Assembly (NCBI RefSeq): GCF_003097235.1
Contig: NZ_QEQQ01000005.1
Coordinates: 62,001 to 126,000, forward strand
DNA length: 64,000 nt
From: Pseudomonas sp. CC120222-01a
GTDB taxonomy: Bacteria; Pseudomonadota; Gammaproteobacteria; Pseudomonadales; Pseudomonadaceae
Reading direction: 5' to 3'
Part shown: positions 42,011 to 50,776 of the stretch, piece after piece
Layout: each line of letters starts with the position of its first letter
How positions within the stretch are numbered: position 1 is the stretch's first letter
Notes under the pieces: generated by a model
What the model saw: the letters and a program-made list of their open reading frames with translations, nothing else
What the model was told of the DNA's origin: nothing
Databases searched by the model: none
Made by a program: the position numbers and the translations under genes

Positions 42011-42033
42011 AGCCCGGCCTCGCGCCGGGCTTG
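42011..42033 (+). terminator. Terminator-like hairpin after the repeat protein gene
   Basis: AGCCCGGC / GCCGGGCT 8-bp stem with a CTCGC loop, followed by TGATCATTTTC, an imperfect T-run. It lies 19 bp after the stop codon. Confidence 0.7.
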
Positions 42034-42094
42034 ATCATTTTCAGGCGGACAAAGGCTTGGCACACTAGGCACCTCGTTCCCAGGATGCTGGCAG

Positions 42095-42700
42095 ATGTAC
42101 TACTACGAACCCGCCAAAGGCCACGGCCTGCCCCACGACCCGTTCAACGCCATCGTCGGCCCGCGCCCGATCGGCTGGATTTCCTCGCAGAGCCAGGACG
42201 GCCAGCTGAACCTCGCGCCGTACAGCTTCTTCAACGCCTTCAACTACATTCCACCAATCATCGGTTTCTGCAGCGTCGGGCGCAAAGACAGCCTGAACAA
42301 CATCGAGCAGACCGGCGAATTCGTCTGGAACCTGGCGACTCGGCCACTGGCCGAGCAGATGAACCAGAGCTGCGCGGCCGTCGCCGCCGATGTCAACGAA
42401 TTCGAACTGAGCGGCCTGACTGCGGTGCCATCGAATATCGTCAAGGTGCCACGCGTAGGCGAAACGCCGGTGGCCTTCGAGTGCAAGGTGAGCCAGATCG
42501 TCCAGCTCAAGCGCGCCGATCAGGCACTGGTGCCCAGCTGGCTGATTCTGGGTGAGGTGGTGGCGGTGCACATTGCCGAGCACCTGCTGAAGAACGGCAT
42601 CTACGATACCGCTGCCGCCGAGCCGATCCTGCGTGGCGGTGGCCCGGCGGATTACTTCGAGTTGGGCAACCTGTTCAAGATGGCTCGCCCACAGGCCTGA
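42095..42700 (+). CDS. Flavin reductase-domain protein (FMN-binding split barrel)
   Basis: 201 residues of the DIM6/NTAB (COG1853-like) type. VGPRPIGWISSQSQDGQLNLAPYSFFNAFNYIPP (about 20-54) is the conserved flavin-binding block and GEFVWNLATRPLAEQMNQS follows. It probably binds FMN; the partner and substrate are not evident. A hypothetical 77-residue gene is convergent, its stop one base after this stop. Confidence 0.87.
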   Translation: MYYYEPAKGHGLPHDPFNAIVGPRPIGWISSQSQDGQLNLAPYSFFNAFNYIPPIIGFCSVGRKDSLNNIEQTGEFVWNLATRPLAEQMNQSCAAVAADVNEFELSGLTAVPSNIVKVPRVGETPVAFECKVSQIVQLKRADQALVPSWLILGEVVAVHIAEHLLKNGIYDTAAAEPILRGGGPADYFELGNLFKMARPQA

Positions 42701-42934
42701 TCACCAGATCAGTTCGCCTTCCTCGCCCACGCCCTGCAGGCGTGCAAGCTCGGCGCAGGCGGCTTCGTCAGCCGCCATGGCGCTTTTGAACACTTGCTCG
42801 TCGAGTACCTTGTGGAAACGCGGCGCGCCGCCCATGCCCAGGGCCTTGACCGCGATGGCGGCGTTATAGCCACCGCCTTCCACCGGGACCATCGCCGAAA
42901 CCGCTTCGAAATGCGGGAATTCTCTACGTGCCAT
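42701..42934 (-). CDS. Conserved hypothetical small protein
   Basis: 77 residues starting MARREFPHFEAVSAMVPVEGGGYNAAIAVKALGMGGAPRFHKVL and ending GEEGELIW. It is soluble with no signal peptide, and codon use looks genuine (GC-rich third positions in this frame). I recognise no domain. It is 45 bp downstream of the monooxygenase gene on the same strand and may share its transcript. Confidence 0.65.
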   Translation of the reverse strand: MARREFPHFEAVSAMVPVEGGGYNAAIAVKALGMGGAPRFHKVLDEQVFKSAMAADEAACAELARLQGVGEEGELIW

Positions 42935-42979
42935 GTTGCCATCCGCCTGTTGATCGAGGGGCGGCATTCTAACCGTGTT

Positions 42980-43273
42980 TCAATCGAAGGTATGCAGGTC
43001 GAGGCTGCTGACGACCTGCGCCTGAACCAGCTCGCCAAACACATTGAGGGTGGGCGAGGCGAAGTAGCCACTCATCGCCTGTTGATCCTGCCAACTGCCG
43101 CTGAGCAGCCACAGGTCGGCGTCGGCCTGGGAACGCTGCACGGTGAAGCTCAGGCAGCCCGGGGTGCGCAAGGACGGCTCCAGCAAGTCGCGCAGGCGGG
43201 CGCCGAGTTCTGCGGAGCGACCGCTGCTGGCACGGATGAAGGCCAGATGGGTGACCGGTTGTCGTAGGGTCAT
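42980..43273 (-). CDS. Antibiotic biosynthesis monooxygenase (ABM)-family protein
   Basis: 97 residues with the ABM/YgiN pattern: VTHLAFIRASSGRSAELGARLRDLLEPSLRTPGCLSFTVQRS, then WLLSGSWQDQQAMSGYFASP. These small dimeric ferredoxin-like proteins act as quinol or other monooxygenases or as binding proteins. It is divergent from an AraC-type regulator with a strong hairpin between them, and AAGGAGAT precedes the ATG. Confidence 0.85.
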   Translation of the reverse strand: MTLRQPVTHLAFIRASSGRSAELGARLRDLLEPSLRTPGCLSFTVQRSQADADLWLLSGSWQDQQAMSGYFASPTLNVFGELVQAQVVSSLDLHTFD

Positions 43274-43364
43274 TGCACGATCTCCTTGAAGCAGGCGGGC
43301 GGATAAACCAGGCTGCCAAGGTTAGGGGCTGGCGCGCGCGACGCGTTAGGCCATTACTGCTCAC

Positions 43365-43404
43365 CGATTGCCTGATCCTGCAGCGCGGCAGGATCAGGCA
43401 ATCG
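43365..43404. repeat. 17-bp perfect inverted repeat in the ABM/AraC divergent region
   Basis: Arms CGATTGCCTGATCCTGC (43365-43381) and its exact complement (43388-43404) enclose AGCGCG. It lies 72 bp before the AraC-family ATG and 92 bp before the ABM ATG. There is no T-run, so an operator or RNA-level element is likelier than a terminator. Confidence 0.8.
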
Positions 43405-43475
43405 ACGTGCAGCTTTCGACTAGCGCCTGCCATTGCCCAAACCTATGCTGCGTCGGTCAGCAGAGGAAAGCCATC

Positions 43476-44396
43476 ATGACTACCGCCCCGTCCATCGACC
43501 CGACCCTGGAAGTGCAACGCCAGGAACTGGCCGCGTTGATCCGCAAGCACGCTGGCGAGCCCCATGGTCCCGCCTCGGCCATCGACGACCTGTATCTGGT
43601 GCGCTACACCGAAAACGTCCGTTCGGTGCCGACCTTGGCTCAACCGGCGCTGTGCATCCTGGCGCAGGGCAGCAAAAGCCTGTTCCTCGGCGACGAACAA
43701 TACGCCTACGACCCGTTGCACTACATGGTGGTATCGGTGACCTTGCCGCTGAGCGGCGTCAAGCTGGACGCCAGCCCGGAAAACCCGAGCCTGGGCATTC
43801 GCATGGACCTCGACCCGGCCGAAATCAGCCAGCTGATCGCCGAGAGCGGGCCGATGCTGGTGCCCAATCTGCCCTCCGGCCGTGGCCTGTATGTGGAACG
43901 CACCGACCCGCAACTGCTCGACGCGCTGCTGCGGCTGGTCCGCTTGCTGGATTCACCGCGCGACATCGGCATGCTGGCGCCGCTGATTCGTCGCGAGATT
44001 CTCTACCGCCTGCTGCGTGGGCCGCAGGGTTATCGTCTGTACGAAATCGCCCTGGCCAACAGCCAGACCCACCGGGTGTGCCAGGCCATCACCTGGCTCA
44101 ACCAGAACTACCAACAGCCGCTGCGCATCGAGGACCTGGCCCGTGAGGTCAACCTCAGTACCTCGACCTTGCATCACCGCTTCAAGGCCGTGACCTCCAT
44201 GAGCCCGCTGCAGTACCAGAAGCAACTGCGCCTGCAGGAGGCGCGGCGGCTGATGCTCAACGACGGCCTGGAAGCGGCGGTGGCGGGCTATCGGGTGGGG
44301 TATGAAAGCCCGTCACAGTTCAGCCGCGAGTACAGCCGGCTGTATGGCGCACCGCCGATTCGTGATGTGGCGAGGTTGCGCGCCAGCGCGGGTTGA
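43476..44396 (+). CDS. AraC-family regulator with AraC_N (type II) domain
   Basis: 306 residues. The N-terminal AraC_N domain (about 30-185) has VPTLAQPALCILAQGSKSLFLGDE and MVVSVTLPLSGV. Two C-terminal helix-turn-helix motifs follow: RIEDLAREVNLSTSTLHHRFK (about 228) and AVAGYRVGYESPSQFSREYSRLYG (about 272). The ATG at 43476 is preceded by AGAGGAAAG. It is divergent from the ABM gene, its likely target; the signal is unknown. It is convergent with the ThDP enzyme, 2 bp between stops. Confidence 0.9.
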   Translation: MTTAPSIDPTLEVQRQELAALIRKHAGEPHGPASAIDDLYLVRYTENVRSVPTLAQPALCILAQGSKSLFLGDEQYAYDPLHYMVVSVTLPLSGVKLDASPENPSLGIRMDLDPAEISQLIAESGPMLVPNLPSGRGLYVERTDPQLLDALLRLVRLLDSPRDIGMLAPLIRREILYRLLRGPQGYRLYEIALANSQTHRVCQAITWLNQNYQQPLRIEDLAREVNLSTSTLHHRFKAVTSMSPLQYQKQLRLQEARRLMLNDGLEAAVAGYRVGYESPSQFSREYSRLYGAPPIRDVARLRASAG

Positions 44397-44398
44397 TA

Positions 44399-46036
44399 TC
44401 AGCCCGCGACCGCTGCCTGCCACTGGTTCTGATCGACCTGGATCAGCGTCGGCCCCTTGCGCTCCACCGCCCTTGCCAGCGCAGCTTGCAGTTGCTCGAC
44501 ATCGGCCACATGCTCGGCATCGGCGCCCAACGCCCGCGCCACGCCGATGAAATCCGGGGTATGAATGTCCACCCCGACCGGCTCGATCGCCCGGTTGACC
44601 ATGTACTTCTTGATCTCCTCGTAACCCTGGTTATTCCACAGCAGCACGATCATCGGCACCTGCGCCTCTACCGCGCTGGCCAGTTCCGGCAGGGTGAACT
44701 GCATGCCGCCATCGCCAATCAGGCAGACCGCTGGCGCACGCTCAGCCGCTTGCTCGGCGCTGCCCAACCAGGCGCCCATCGCCGCTGGCAACGCATAGCC
44801 CAAAGTGCCGTAGCCGGTCGAAGCATTGAACCAGCGGCGCGGCTGATCCATGTCCAGGGTCAGGTTGCCGGTGTATACCGGCTGGGTCGAGTCACCGACC
44901 AGAATGGCGTTGGGCAGGCTTTGCAGAATGCTGCTCAGCAGGCGTGTCTGGCTCAGCGTCGGCTGGTCCCAGCCCGTTGCCAACGCGTCGCGCAGGCGCT
45001 GCGCGCGGGCAACGCCCCAGCCCTCGGCACGCACCGGTGCGGGAAGCTGACGCAAGGCCTCAAGCAGGGATTGCGCGGCCAGTTCGGCATCCGCCACCAG
45101 CGCCAGCTCCGGCAGGTAGTTGCGCACGGTCTGGTCCGGGTCGATGTCGATGCGCAGCAGGCTGCCGGGAATCTTGAAACCGCCCTTGAAGGTCACGTCA
45201 TAGTCGGTCTCGGCCAGTTCAGTGCCGATCGCCAGCACCACATCGGCCTCTTCCACCAGCTCACGGGTGACGACCAGCGATTGGGTCGAACCGATCTGCA
45301 GCGGGTGGCTGGCTGGCAGCAGGCCTTTGGCATTGATGGTCAATGCCACCGGTGCCTGCAAGTGCTCAGCCAGCAGCGCCAACGGTGCAGCCGCAGCCAG
45401 TGCGCCACCACCGGCCAGGATCAGCGGTCGGCGGGCATTGGCCAGGCGTTCGGCCATGGCGGATACGGCCTGGGGAGCGGCACCTGCGCGGGCACTGCGC
45501 ACAGGGCGGCCGGGCAGCAGGTGGTCGGCGGGCTCGACCAGCACGTCCAGCGGGATCTCGATATGCACCGGGCGCGGGCGGGCGCCATCGAACACGGCAA
45601 AGGCGCGAGCCAGCACCTGCGGCAGGTCATCGGCGCTCATCAGCGTCTGCGAGAACGCCGCCACACCCGACACCAGCGCTGCCTGGTTCGGCAGTTCGTG
45701 CAGCTTGCCGCGGCCACCGCCCAGCTGATCGCGCGACTGCACACTGGAGATCACCAGCATCGGGATCGAATCGGCATAGGCCTGGCCCATGGCGGTGGTG
45801 ATGTTGGTCATGCCGGGGCCGGTGATGATGAAGCACACGCCTGGCTTGCCACGGGTACGCGCATAGCCATCAGCCATGAATCCGGCGCCCTGCTCGTGGC
45901 GCGGGGTGATATGGCGGATCGACGAGCGCGCCAGACCACGGTAGAGCTCCACGGTATGTACGCCGGGAATGCCGAAGACATGGTCCACGCCATAGCCTTC
46001 AAGGAGTTTGACCAATACTTCGCCGCAGGTTGCCAT
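44399..46036 (-). CDS. ThDP-dependent 2-oxoacid decarboxylase, acetolactate synthase-like
   Basis: 545 residues with the three ThDP-enzyme domains. The N-terminal PYR domain has the catalytic Glu in RHEQGAGFMADGYARTRGKPG (about 46-66); a central NAD/FAD-like domain has LILAGGGALAAA; the C-terminal PP domain has the ThDP/Mg motif IGDGGMQFTLPELASAVEAQVPMIVLLWNNQGY. No regulatory subunit is nearby. The closest named relative I recall is 5-guanidino-2-oxopentanoate decarboxylase (AruI) of the arginine transaminase route; a generic acetolactate synthase-like role is the alternative. It is divergent from a LysR gene. Confidence 0.85.
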   Translation of the reverse strand: MATCGEVLVKLLEGYGVDHVFGIPGVHTVELYRGLARSSIRHITPRHEQGAGFMADGYARTRGKPGVCFIITGPGMTNITTAMGQAYADSIPMLVISSVQSRDQLGGGRGKLHELPNQAALVSGVAAFSQTLMSADDLPQVLARAFAVFDGARPRPVHIEIPLDVLVEPADHLLPGRPVRSARAGAAPQAVSAMAERLANARRPLILAGGGALAAAAPLALLAEHLQAPVALTINAKGLLPASHPLQIGSTQSLVVTRELVEEADVVLAIGTELAETDYDVTFKGGFKIPGSLLRIDIDPDQTVRNYLPELALVADAELAAQSLLEALRQLPAPVRAEGWGVARAQRLRDALATGWDQPTLSQTRLLSSILQSLPNAILVGDSTQPVYTGNLTLDMDQPRRWFNASTGYGTLGYALPAAMGAWLGSAEQAAERAPAVCLIGDGGMQFTLPELASAVEAQVPMIVLLWNNQGYEEIKKYMVNRAIEPVGVDIHTPDFIGVARALGADAEHVADVEQLQAALARAVERKGPTLIQVDQNQWQAAVAG

Positions 46037-46165
46037 GGGGTTTCACCTAAGATCTTGTTGGGGAGAATCTTGTTGCAATCTGCGCCCATTGGACCCAAGG
46101 CAGCGCTACCGCCACAATGCAAAAAAACACATACTAGCCATGTCCTGTAATCATGGCTCAGCGCA

Positions 46166-47041
46166 ATGAAACGGTTACCGCCCCTGCCCGCCCTGCACAC
46201 CTTTCTGGTCACCGCGCAGCACTGCAATTTCACCCGTGCCGCACAGCAGCTGCATATCACCCAGGGCGCCGTCAGCCGGCAGATTGCCGGGCTCGAGGAG
46301 CACCTGGGCTACGCCTTGTTCCAGCGCCAGGCTCGCGGCCTGAGCCTGACCCGCGAAGGCCAGGACTGGCTGCCTCGGGTGCAGCAGATCTTCGGCCTTA
46401 TCGAACAAGGCGTGCGCGAAGTGGGCGGGCGCAGCGCCACCTTGCAGCTCAAGGCACCGACCTGCGTGATGCGCTGGCTGCTGCCGCGGCTGATGGAGTG
46501 GCAGGCACTGCGGCCCGACGTGCCGGTCGAGTTGACCACCACGGTGCAGCACGGGGTGGACTTTCGCCGTGAGGGGTTCGATGCCGCCGTGGTCTATGGC
46601 GCTGCGCCGAACCATGGGCTGCGGGTGCGCAAGCTGTTCGACGAGCAACTGACACCGGTGTGTGCGCCTTCGCTGTTGAACGGGGCGGTGCCCCTGCAAC
46701 AGATCCAGGATCTGGCCCGGCACATGCTGCTGCATCCATCACGGGATGAACATGACTGGCGGCTGTGGCTGCAGGCAGCAGGCGTGGTGCTGGAAGCACA
46801 GGGGCCCAAGCAGCATTTCGAAACGCTGGACATGGCGATGGCCATGGCATCGCAGGGAACCGGGGTGGCGATTGGTGATTGGGCGCTGATCGGTGATGAC
46901 TTGCGCGGGGGGCGGCTGTGCATGCCGTTTGCGCTGAAGGTGCAGACCGGTAAAGGGTATTACCTGGTGAGCCACCCCAAGAGCCATCCGCCAGGCTTGG
47001 TGGAATTGTTTGATTGGCTGGAAAGCCGAGCCAGTCAATGA
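46166..47041 (+). CDS. LysR-family regulator (GcvA-like)
   Basis: 291 residues. The helix-turn-helix lies at the N-terminus (LHTFLVTAQHCNFTRAAQQLHITQGAVSRQIAGLEEHLGYALFQR) and the substrate-binding domain at about 92-285. It starts 129 bp from the divergent ThDP decarboxylase, which it probably regulates. The domain layout resembles the GcvA/AmpR branch. An REP pair follows immediately. Confidence 0.9.
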   Translation: MKRLPPLPALHTFLVTAQHCNFTRAAQQLHITQGAVSRQIAGLEEHLGYALFQRQARGLSLTREGQDWLPRVQQIFGLIEQGVREVGGRSATLQLKAPTCVMRWLLPRLMEWQALRPDVPVELTTTVQHGVDFRREGFDAAVVYGAAPNHGLRVRKLFDEQLTPVCAPSLLNGAVPLQQIQDLARHMLLHPSRDEHDWRLWLQAAGVVLEAQGPKQHFETLDMAMAMASQGTGVAIGDWALIGDDLRGGRLCMPFALKVQTGKGYYLVSHPKSHPPGLVELFDWLESRASQ

Positions 47042-47136
47042 GGGCCTATTCGCGGGCGCGCCCGCTCCCACAGGTTCGGCACAAGGCTTGAAACCTGTGC
47101 AGTACCTGTGGGAGCGGGCATGCCCGCGAAGCAGGC
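47041..47136. repeat. REP pair between convergent genes
   Basis: Inverted units 47041-47073 (CCTATTCGCGGGCGCGCCCG...) and 47104-47136 (CCTGTGGGAGCGGGCATGCC...). They lie between the LysR gene and the oxidoreductase gene. Confidence 0.9.
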
Positions 47137-47139
47137 GAC

Positions 47140-47754
47140 TCAGTAACCGACGGTGAAGCGCTGGCGCGAGTGCGCCGGTTTCTCCAGCTCATCGAGCATG
47201 GCAATGGCAAAGTCGGCAAAGGTGATCGTGCTTTTGCCATCCGCACCAATCAGCAGATGGTCCTTGCCCAGTTTGTAGTGCCCGCTGCGCTCGCCTTCGA
47301 CGAACTCCGCCGAGGGCGAGAGGAAGGTCCAGTCCAGTGTCGGCTCCTGACGCAGCGCATCGAGAAAACGCACCCCGGCACTGGCCTCGGCCTTGTAGGC
47401 CTCCGGGAAGTCCGGGCTGTCGATCACGCGGTGCCCGGAAGGCAGCAGCAGGCTGCCTGCGCCGCCCACCACCAACAGGCGCTTGACCCCGGCACGCTTG
47501 ACCGGCTCGATGATGGCCTGGGGCTCGAGGGTCGAGAAATGCGCTGCACTGAGCACCGCGTCGACACCTGCGACCGCCTGCTGCAGGGCTGCACTGTCCT
47601 TGGCATCCAATGCCTGGGTGGTTACACCTTCGCGCCCCTGTAGCCTCGATGGATCACGGGCAATGGCCACCACACTGTGGCCACGACGCAGGGCTTCTTC
47701 CAGCAACTGGCTGCCGGCACGGCCGGTGGCGCCAATGATTGCGATCTTGCTCAT
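47140..47754 (-). CDS. NAD(P)-binding oxidoreductase (NmrA/YwnB-like)
   Basis: 204 residues. The Rossmann motif is at the start (MSKIAIIGATGRAGSQLLEEALRRGHSVVAIARDPS), and ALDAKDSAALQQAVAGVDAVLSA and RLLVVGGAGSL follow. This is an atypical short-chain dehydrogenase of the NAD(P)H-binding (PF13460-like) type; the substrate is unknown. It is 28 bp downstream of the MBL-fold gene and probably in its operon. Confidence 0.87.
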   Translation of the reverse strand: MSKIAIIGATGRAGSQLLEEALRRGHSVVAIARDPSRLQGREGVTTQALDAKDSAALQQAVAGVDAVLSAAHFSTLEPQAIIEPVKRAGVKRLLVVGGAGSLLLPSGHRVIDSPDFPEAYKAEASAGVRFLDALRQEPTLDWTFLSPSAEFVEGERSGHYKLGKDHLLIGADGKSTITFADFAIAMLDELEKPAHSRQRFTVGY

Positions 47755-47782
47755 CGAAAATGCTCCTGTCAGTTGAACGGAA

Positions 47783-48658
47783 TTACCACTTCATTTCGCC
47801 CTTGGCGACCTTCGCGCCGAGCTCCAGCGAACTCTCATCGGCAAGCGCGGGATAGCGCTGTTTCATCGCCTCAATCAACGCGCCGCTATCCTTCGCCCTG
47901 GCCGCTTCGGCATCGAACGCGCGGATGTAGCCCGCCGTGAAGCGCACGGCGTCGAGTGAGTGGTCGCTCTGGCCCAGGTAATGGCCAGGCACCACCGTAC
48001 GCGGTGCCAAGGTCTCGATCTTCGCCAGGGTCGCAAGCCAGTCGGCGTGGGACTTGGCCGTCTGGGTGTCGGCCATCCACACATGGATGTTCTGCGCAAC
48101 CACGACACCGCCGACCACAGCCCTGATCGACGGAATCCAGACGAAACTGCGATCCGGTTGCGGGCCATCCAGGCCGACGACCTCCAGCGACTGCCCTTCC
48201 AGCATCAGGGTGTGGCCGTGCAGCACCTGCGGTAGCACCAGCCGCGCCGGTTTGTCCGCGCCCATCTGCGGCCCCCAGTAGGCCAGCTTGGCGTCCATGG
48301 TCTGGCGGATATGGGCCAGCGTGGCTGCCGAGGCGAACACCTTGGCGTCGGGGAAGGCCTGGGTCACGGTATCGAGCCCGAAGTAGTAATCCGGGTCACC
48401 GTGGCTGATGTAGATGGTGGTCAGGCGTTTGCCGCTGGCTTGCAGGCGCTGCACCAACTGCTCGGCCTGGGCCTTGCCGAACTGGGCATCGACCAGGATG
48501 GCCTCTTTCTCGCCGCTGACGATCACCGAACTGACCGGGAAAATGGCCTGATGCCCCGGGTTGTATACCTCGAGCTGCAACGGCTCGGCAGCCAGTGCCG
48601 GGCCGGCCAGGGTGATGCAGGCCAGCAGCAGGCCACGCAAGGGGGTGAAGAACGACAT
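47783..48658 (-). CDS. Secreted MBL-fold hydrolase-like protein with altered metal motif
   Basis: 291 residues. A signal peptide (cleavage near GPALAAEP) leads to a metallo-beta-lactamase fold with IYISHGDPDYYFGLD where HxHxDH is expected, so the second His and the final His are replaced by Asp and Tyr. A later HVW (about 178) and VVPGHYLG (about 217) supply further candidate ligands. It may use one metal or different residues. The divergent LysR gene 102 bp away is a likely regulator. Confidence 0.82.
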   Translation of the reverse strand: MSFFTPLRGLLLACITLAGPALAAEPLQLEVYNPGHQAIFPVSSVIVSGEKEAILVDAQFGKAQAEQLVQRLQASGKRLTTIYISHGDPDYYFGLDTVTQAFPDAKVFASAATLAHIRQTMDAKLAYWGPQMGADKPARLVLPQVLHGHTLMLEGQSLEVVGLDGPQPDRSFVWIPSIRAVVGGVVVAQNIHVWMADTQTAKSHADWLATLAKIETLAPRTVVPGHYLGQSDHSLDAVRFTAGYIRAFDAEAARAKDSGALIEAMKQRYPALADESSLELGAKVAKGEMKW

Positions 48659-48760
48659 GGTAATTCCTGCGGGATGAACGATGGGCAACAGCTTAGTTGC
48701 CCGATCCATGACAAAAAATGCGATGCTCAGACATAGTTTGTTTCTAAAATCGGGCAAATC

Positions 48761-49669
48761 ATGGACCGTCTCAACGCCATGCGCGTTTTCGTCACCGTCG
48801 TCGATCTGGGCAGCCAGTCCGCAGCGGCGGACCACCTGCAGCTGTCGCGGCCTGTGGTGTCGCGCTACCTGGCCGAGCTGGAGGAGTGGGTCGGCGCACG
48901 GCTGATGCAGCGCACCACGCGCAAGCTCAGCCTGACTGCTGCCGGCCAGGAAACCCTGCCCCGCTGCCGGCAGTTGCTGGAACTGGCCGGCGACCTGCAG
49001 GCTGCGGTGCAACAACCGCAAGATGCGCCTAAGGGTGCCCTGCGCATCAGCGTCAGTACGTCGTTTGGCCAGGCGCAGCTGGCCGATGCGGTCGCCGAGT
49101 ATGTGCGGCGCTACCCAGGCGTGAAGGTTGAACTGCAGATGCTCGATCGCACGGTCAATCTGGTGGACGAGCGTATCGACCTGGCAATCCGTACCAGCAA
49201 CGATCTGGACCCGAACCTGATTGCCAGGCGCCTGACCGTATGCCGCTCGGTGATCTGTGCAACGCCCGCCTACCTGCGCGAGCACGGCACGCCGCAGCGG
49301 GTCGAGGAACTGAGCCAGCACAACTGCCTGACCCATGCCTATTTTGGCCATAGCCTCTGGCATTTCGAGGTGGGCGGCCAACAGATTGCCGTGCCGGTGC
49401 AAGGCAACATCAGCGCCAACGAGGTCATGACACTGCAGAACGCGACACTGGCAGGTGCCGGCATCGCCATGCTGCCAACCTACCAGGCGGCCACGGCACT
49501 GCGCAGCGGCGCCCTGGTACGGCTGCTGCCTGAAGCGCGGCCACGGGAGCTGAACCTGAACGCGGTCTACACCTCGCGCAAGCATATGCCGGCGACCTTG
49601 CGCAGCATGCTGGATTTTCTGGTGCAACGGTTCAAAGACGAACCGGAGTGGGACCGGGATTTGTATTGA
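48761..49669 (+). CDS. LysR-family regulator
   Basis: 302 residues. The N-terminal helix-turn-helix is MDRLNAMRVFVTVVDLGSQSAAADHLQLSRPVVSRYLAELEEWVGARLMQRTTRKLSLT, and the effector domain (about 90-295) is of the CrgA/DsdC-like branch. It is divergent from the MBL-fold/oxidoreductase pair, the probable target. ATCATGG is at the start; the ribosome-binding site is weak. Confidence 0.9.
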   Translation: MDRLNAMRVFVTVVDLGSQSAAADHLQLSRPVVSRYLAELEEWVGARLMQRTTRKLSLTAAGQETLPRCRQLLELAGDLQAAVQQPQDAPKGALRISVSTSFGQAQLADAVAEYVRRYPGVKVELQMLDRTVNLVDERIDLAIRTSNDLDPNLIARRLTVCRSVICATPAYLREHGTPQRVEELSQHNCLTHAYFGHSLWHFEVGGQQIAVPVQGNISANEVMTLQNATLAGAGIAMLPTYQAATALRSGALVRLLPEARPRELNLNAVYTSRKHMPATLRSMLDFLVQRFKDEPEWDRDLY

Positions 49670-49713
49670 CTATGCTTAGAGTGTCACCTGTGCAGTAACA
49701 GGAGGTGAGCACC

Positions 49714-49887
49714 ATGGGCATCAAGTCCAGAAGAGTCGCCATGGTCATGGCCCTGACGGCGGTTGCAGCGCTGTATGGCTCGGCCTGCTGGCGCGCCGAA
49801 CTGCTGCGCAGCCAGCCCAGTGCGGCCAACCGTTGCGAGCAGGAACACTGCGTGCCCCACACCGCAACCTTGAGTGCCGTCCGTTAG
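49714..49887 (+). CDS. Small membrane-anchored or secreted protein of unknown function
   Basis: 57 residues from the ATG at 49714, which has a strong AGGAGG 8 nt upstream (a GTG at 49705 lies on the ribosome-binding site and is unlikely). A basic start (MGIKSRRVA) and a hydrophobic segment (about 8-22) precede a short tail with three Cys (ACW, RCEQEHC). It could be a small membrane protein or have a cleaved signal with a Cys-paired peptide. No family recognised. Confidence 0.6.
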   Translation: MGIKSRRVAMVMALTAVAALYGSACWRAELLRSQPSAANRCEQEHCVPHTATLSAVR

Positions 49888-49906
49888 TTGATTGGCGCCA
49901 TGCCAA

Positions 49907-50776
49907 TCACTCCTCGACGCTCATGTACTCCTTGGCCCAGCGGATGTAATCCTCGGGCTGGGTGTAGGTGTGCGAGAGCTCGGTGGCGCTGAGGTTCTCG
50001 GACTTGTTCTGCTGGCCACGCTGCAGGCGCAGGCAGTCGTAGGTGGCCTTGATCGCGGCGAAGTAGGCGGCATGGCCGTCGACCACGATACGCACGCCCA
50101 GGCGAGCGAGTCGCTCGTCGTCACGCAGGTTGGGGTTGGCGTAGGTCACCAGCATCAGCGGCACGGTCAAGTGCTCGGCGATCTTTTCCAGCTGATCGAA
50201 ATCCTTCACCCCGACCATGCAGATACCGTCGGCACCGGCCTTCTGGTAGCTCTGGGTGCGGACGATGATTTCCTCGGTGGTGAGCACGCCGGCATTGGTC
50301 CGGGCGATGATCGACAGCGACGAGTCGACGCGCGCTTCCAGCGCCGCACGGATCTTGCCGACGCCCTCCTCGACCGAGATCAGGTCGGTGGACTTGCGCC
50401 CGAACTGGGCAGGCAACAGGGTGTCTTCGATGGTCAGCGCAGCCACGCCGGCGCGCTCCAGTTCGATGACCGTGCGCATGACGTTGAGCGCGTTGCCGTA
50501 ACCGTGGTCGGCATCGGCCAGCACCGGCAGTTGCGCCACGCGGCCAATGCGGGTGGCCTGCTCGACGAACTCGCTCAAGGTGATCAGGGCGAAGTCCGGT
50601 GCGGCCAGCACCTGCAACGAAGCCACCGAACCGCCGAGGATGCCGACTTCAAAGCCCAGGTCGGCAGCGATGCGTGCCGACATCGGATCGAACACGGAGG
50701 CGGTGTGATAGCAGGAACCTGAAGCGAGCAGCTCGCGGAAGGCAAAACGCAGATCTTGATGGGAAGCCTTGGGCAT
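49907..50776 (-). CDS. Oxaloacetate decarboxylase (PEP mutase/isocitrate lyase superfamily, PA4872 type)
   Basis: Mg-dependent decarboxylation of oxaloacetate to pyruvate is established for the P. aeruginosa PA4872 relative. 289 residues with [18 protein letters not shown] (about 84-101, metal and substrate site), [16 protein letters not shown] (active-site loop, about 114-129) and IARTNAG. The His in [12 protein letters not shown] (near 235) is the residue reported as characteristic of the decarboxylase group. The ATG is at 50774-50776; upstream codons are intergenic. Confidence 0.9.
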   Translation of the reverse strand: MPKASHQDLRFAFRELLASGSCYHTASVFDPMSARIAADLGFEVGILGGSVASLQVLAAPDFALITLSEFVEQATRIGRVAQLPVLADADHGYGNALNVMRTVIELERAGVAALTIEDTLLPAQFGRKSTDLISVEEGVGKIRAALEARVDSSLSIIARTNAGVLTTEEIIVRTQSYQKAGADGICMVGVKDFDQLEKIAEHLTVPLMLVTYANPNLRDDERLARLGVRIVVDGHAAYFAAIKATYDCLRLQRGQQNKSENLSATELSHTYTQPEDYIRWAKEYMSVEE

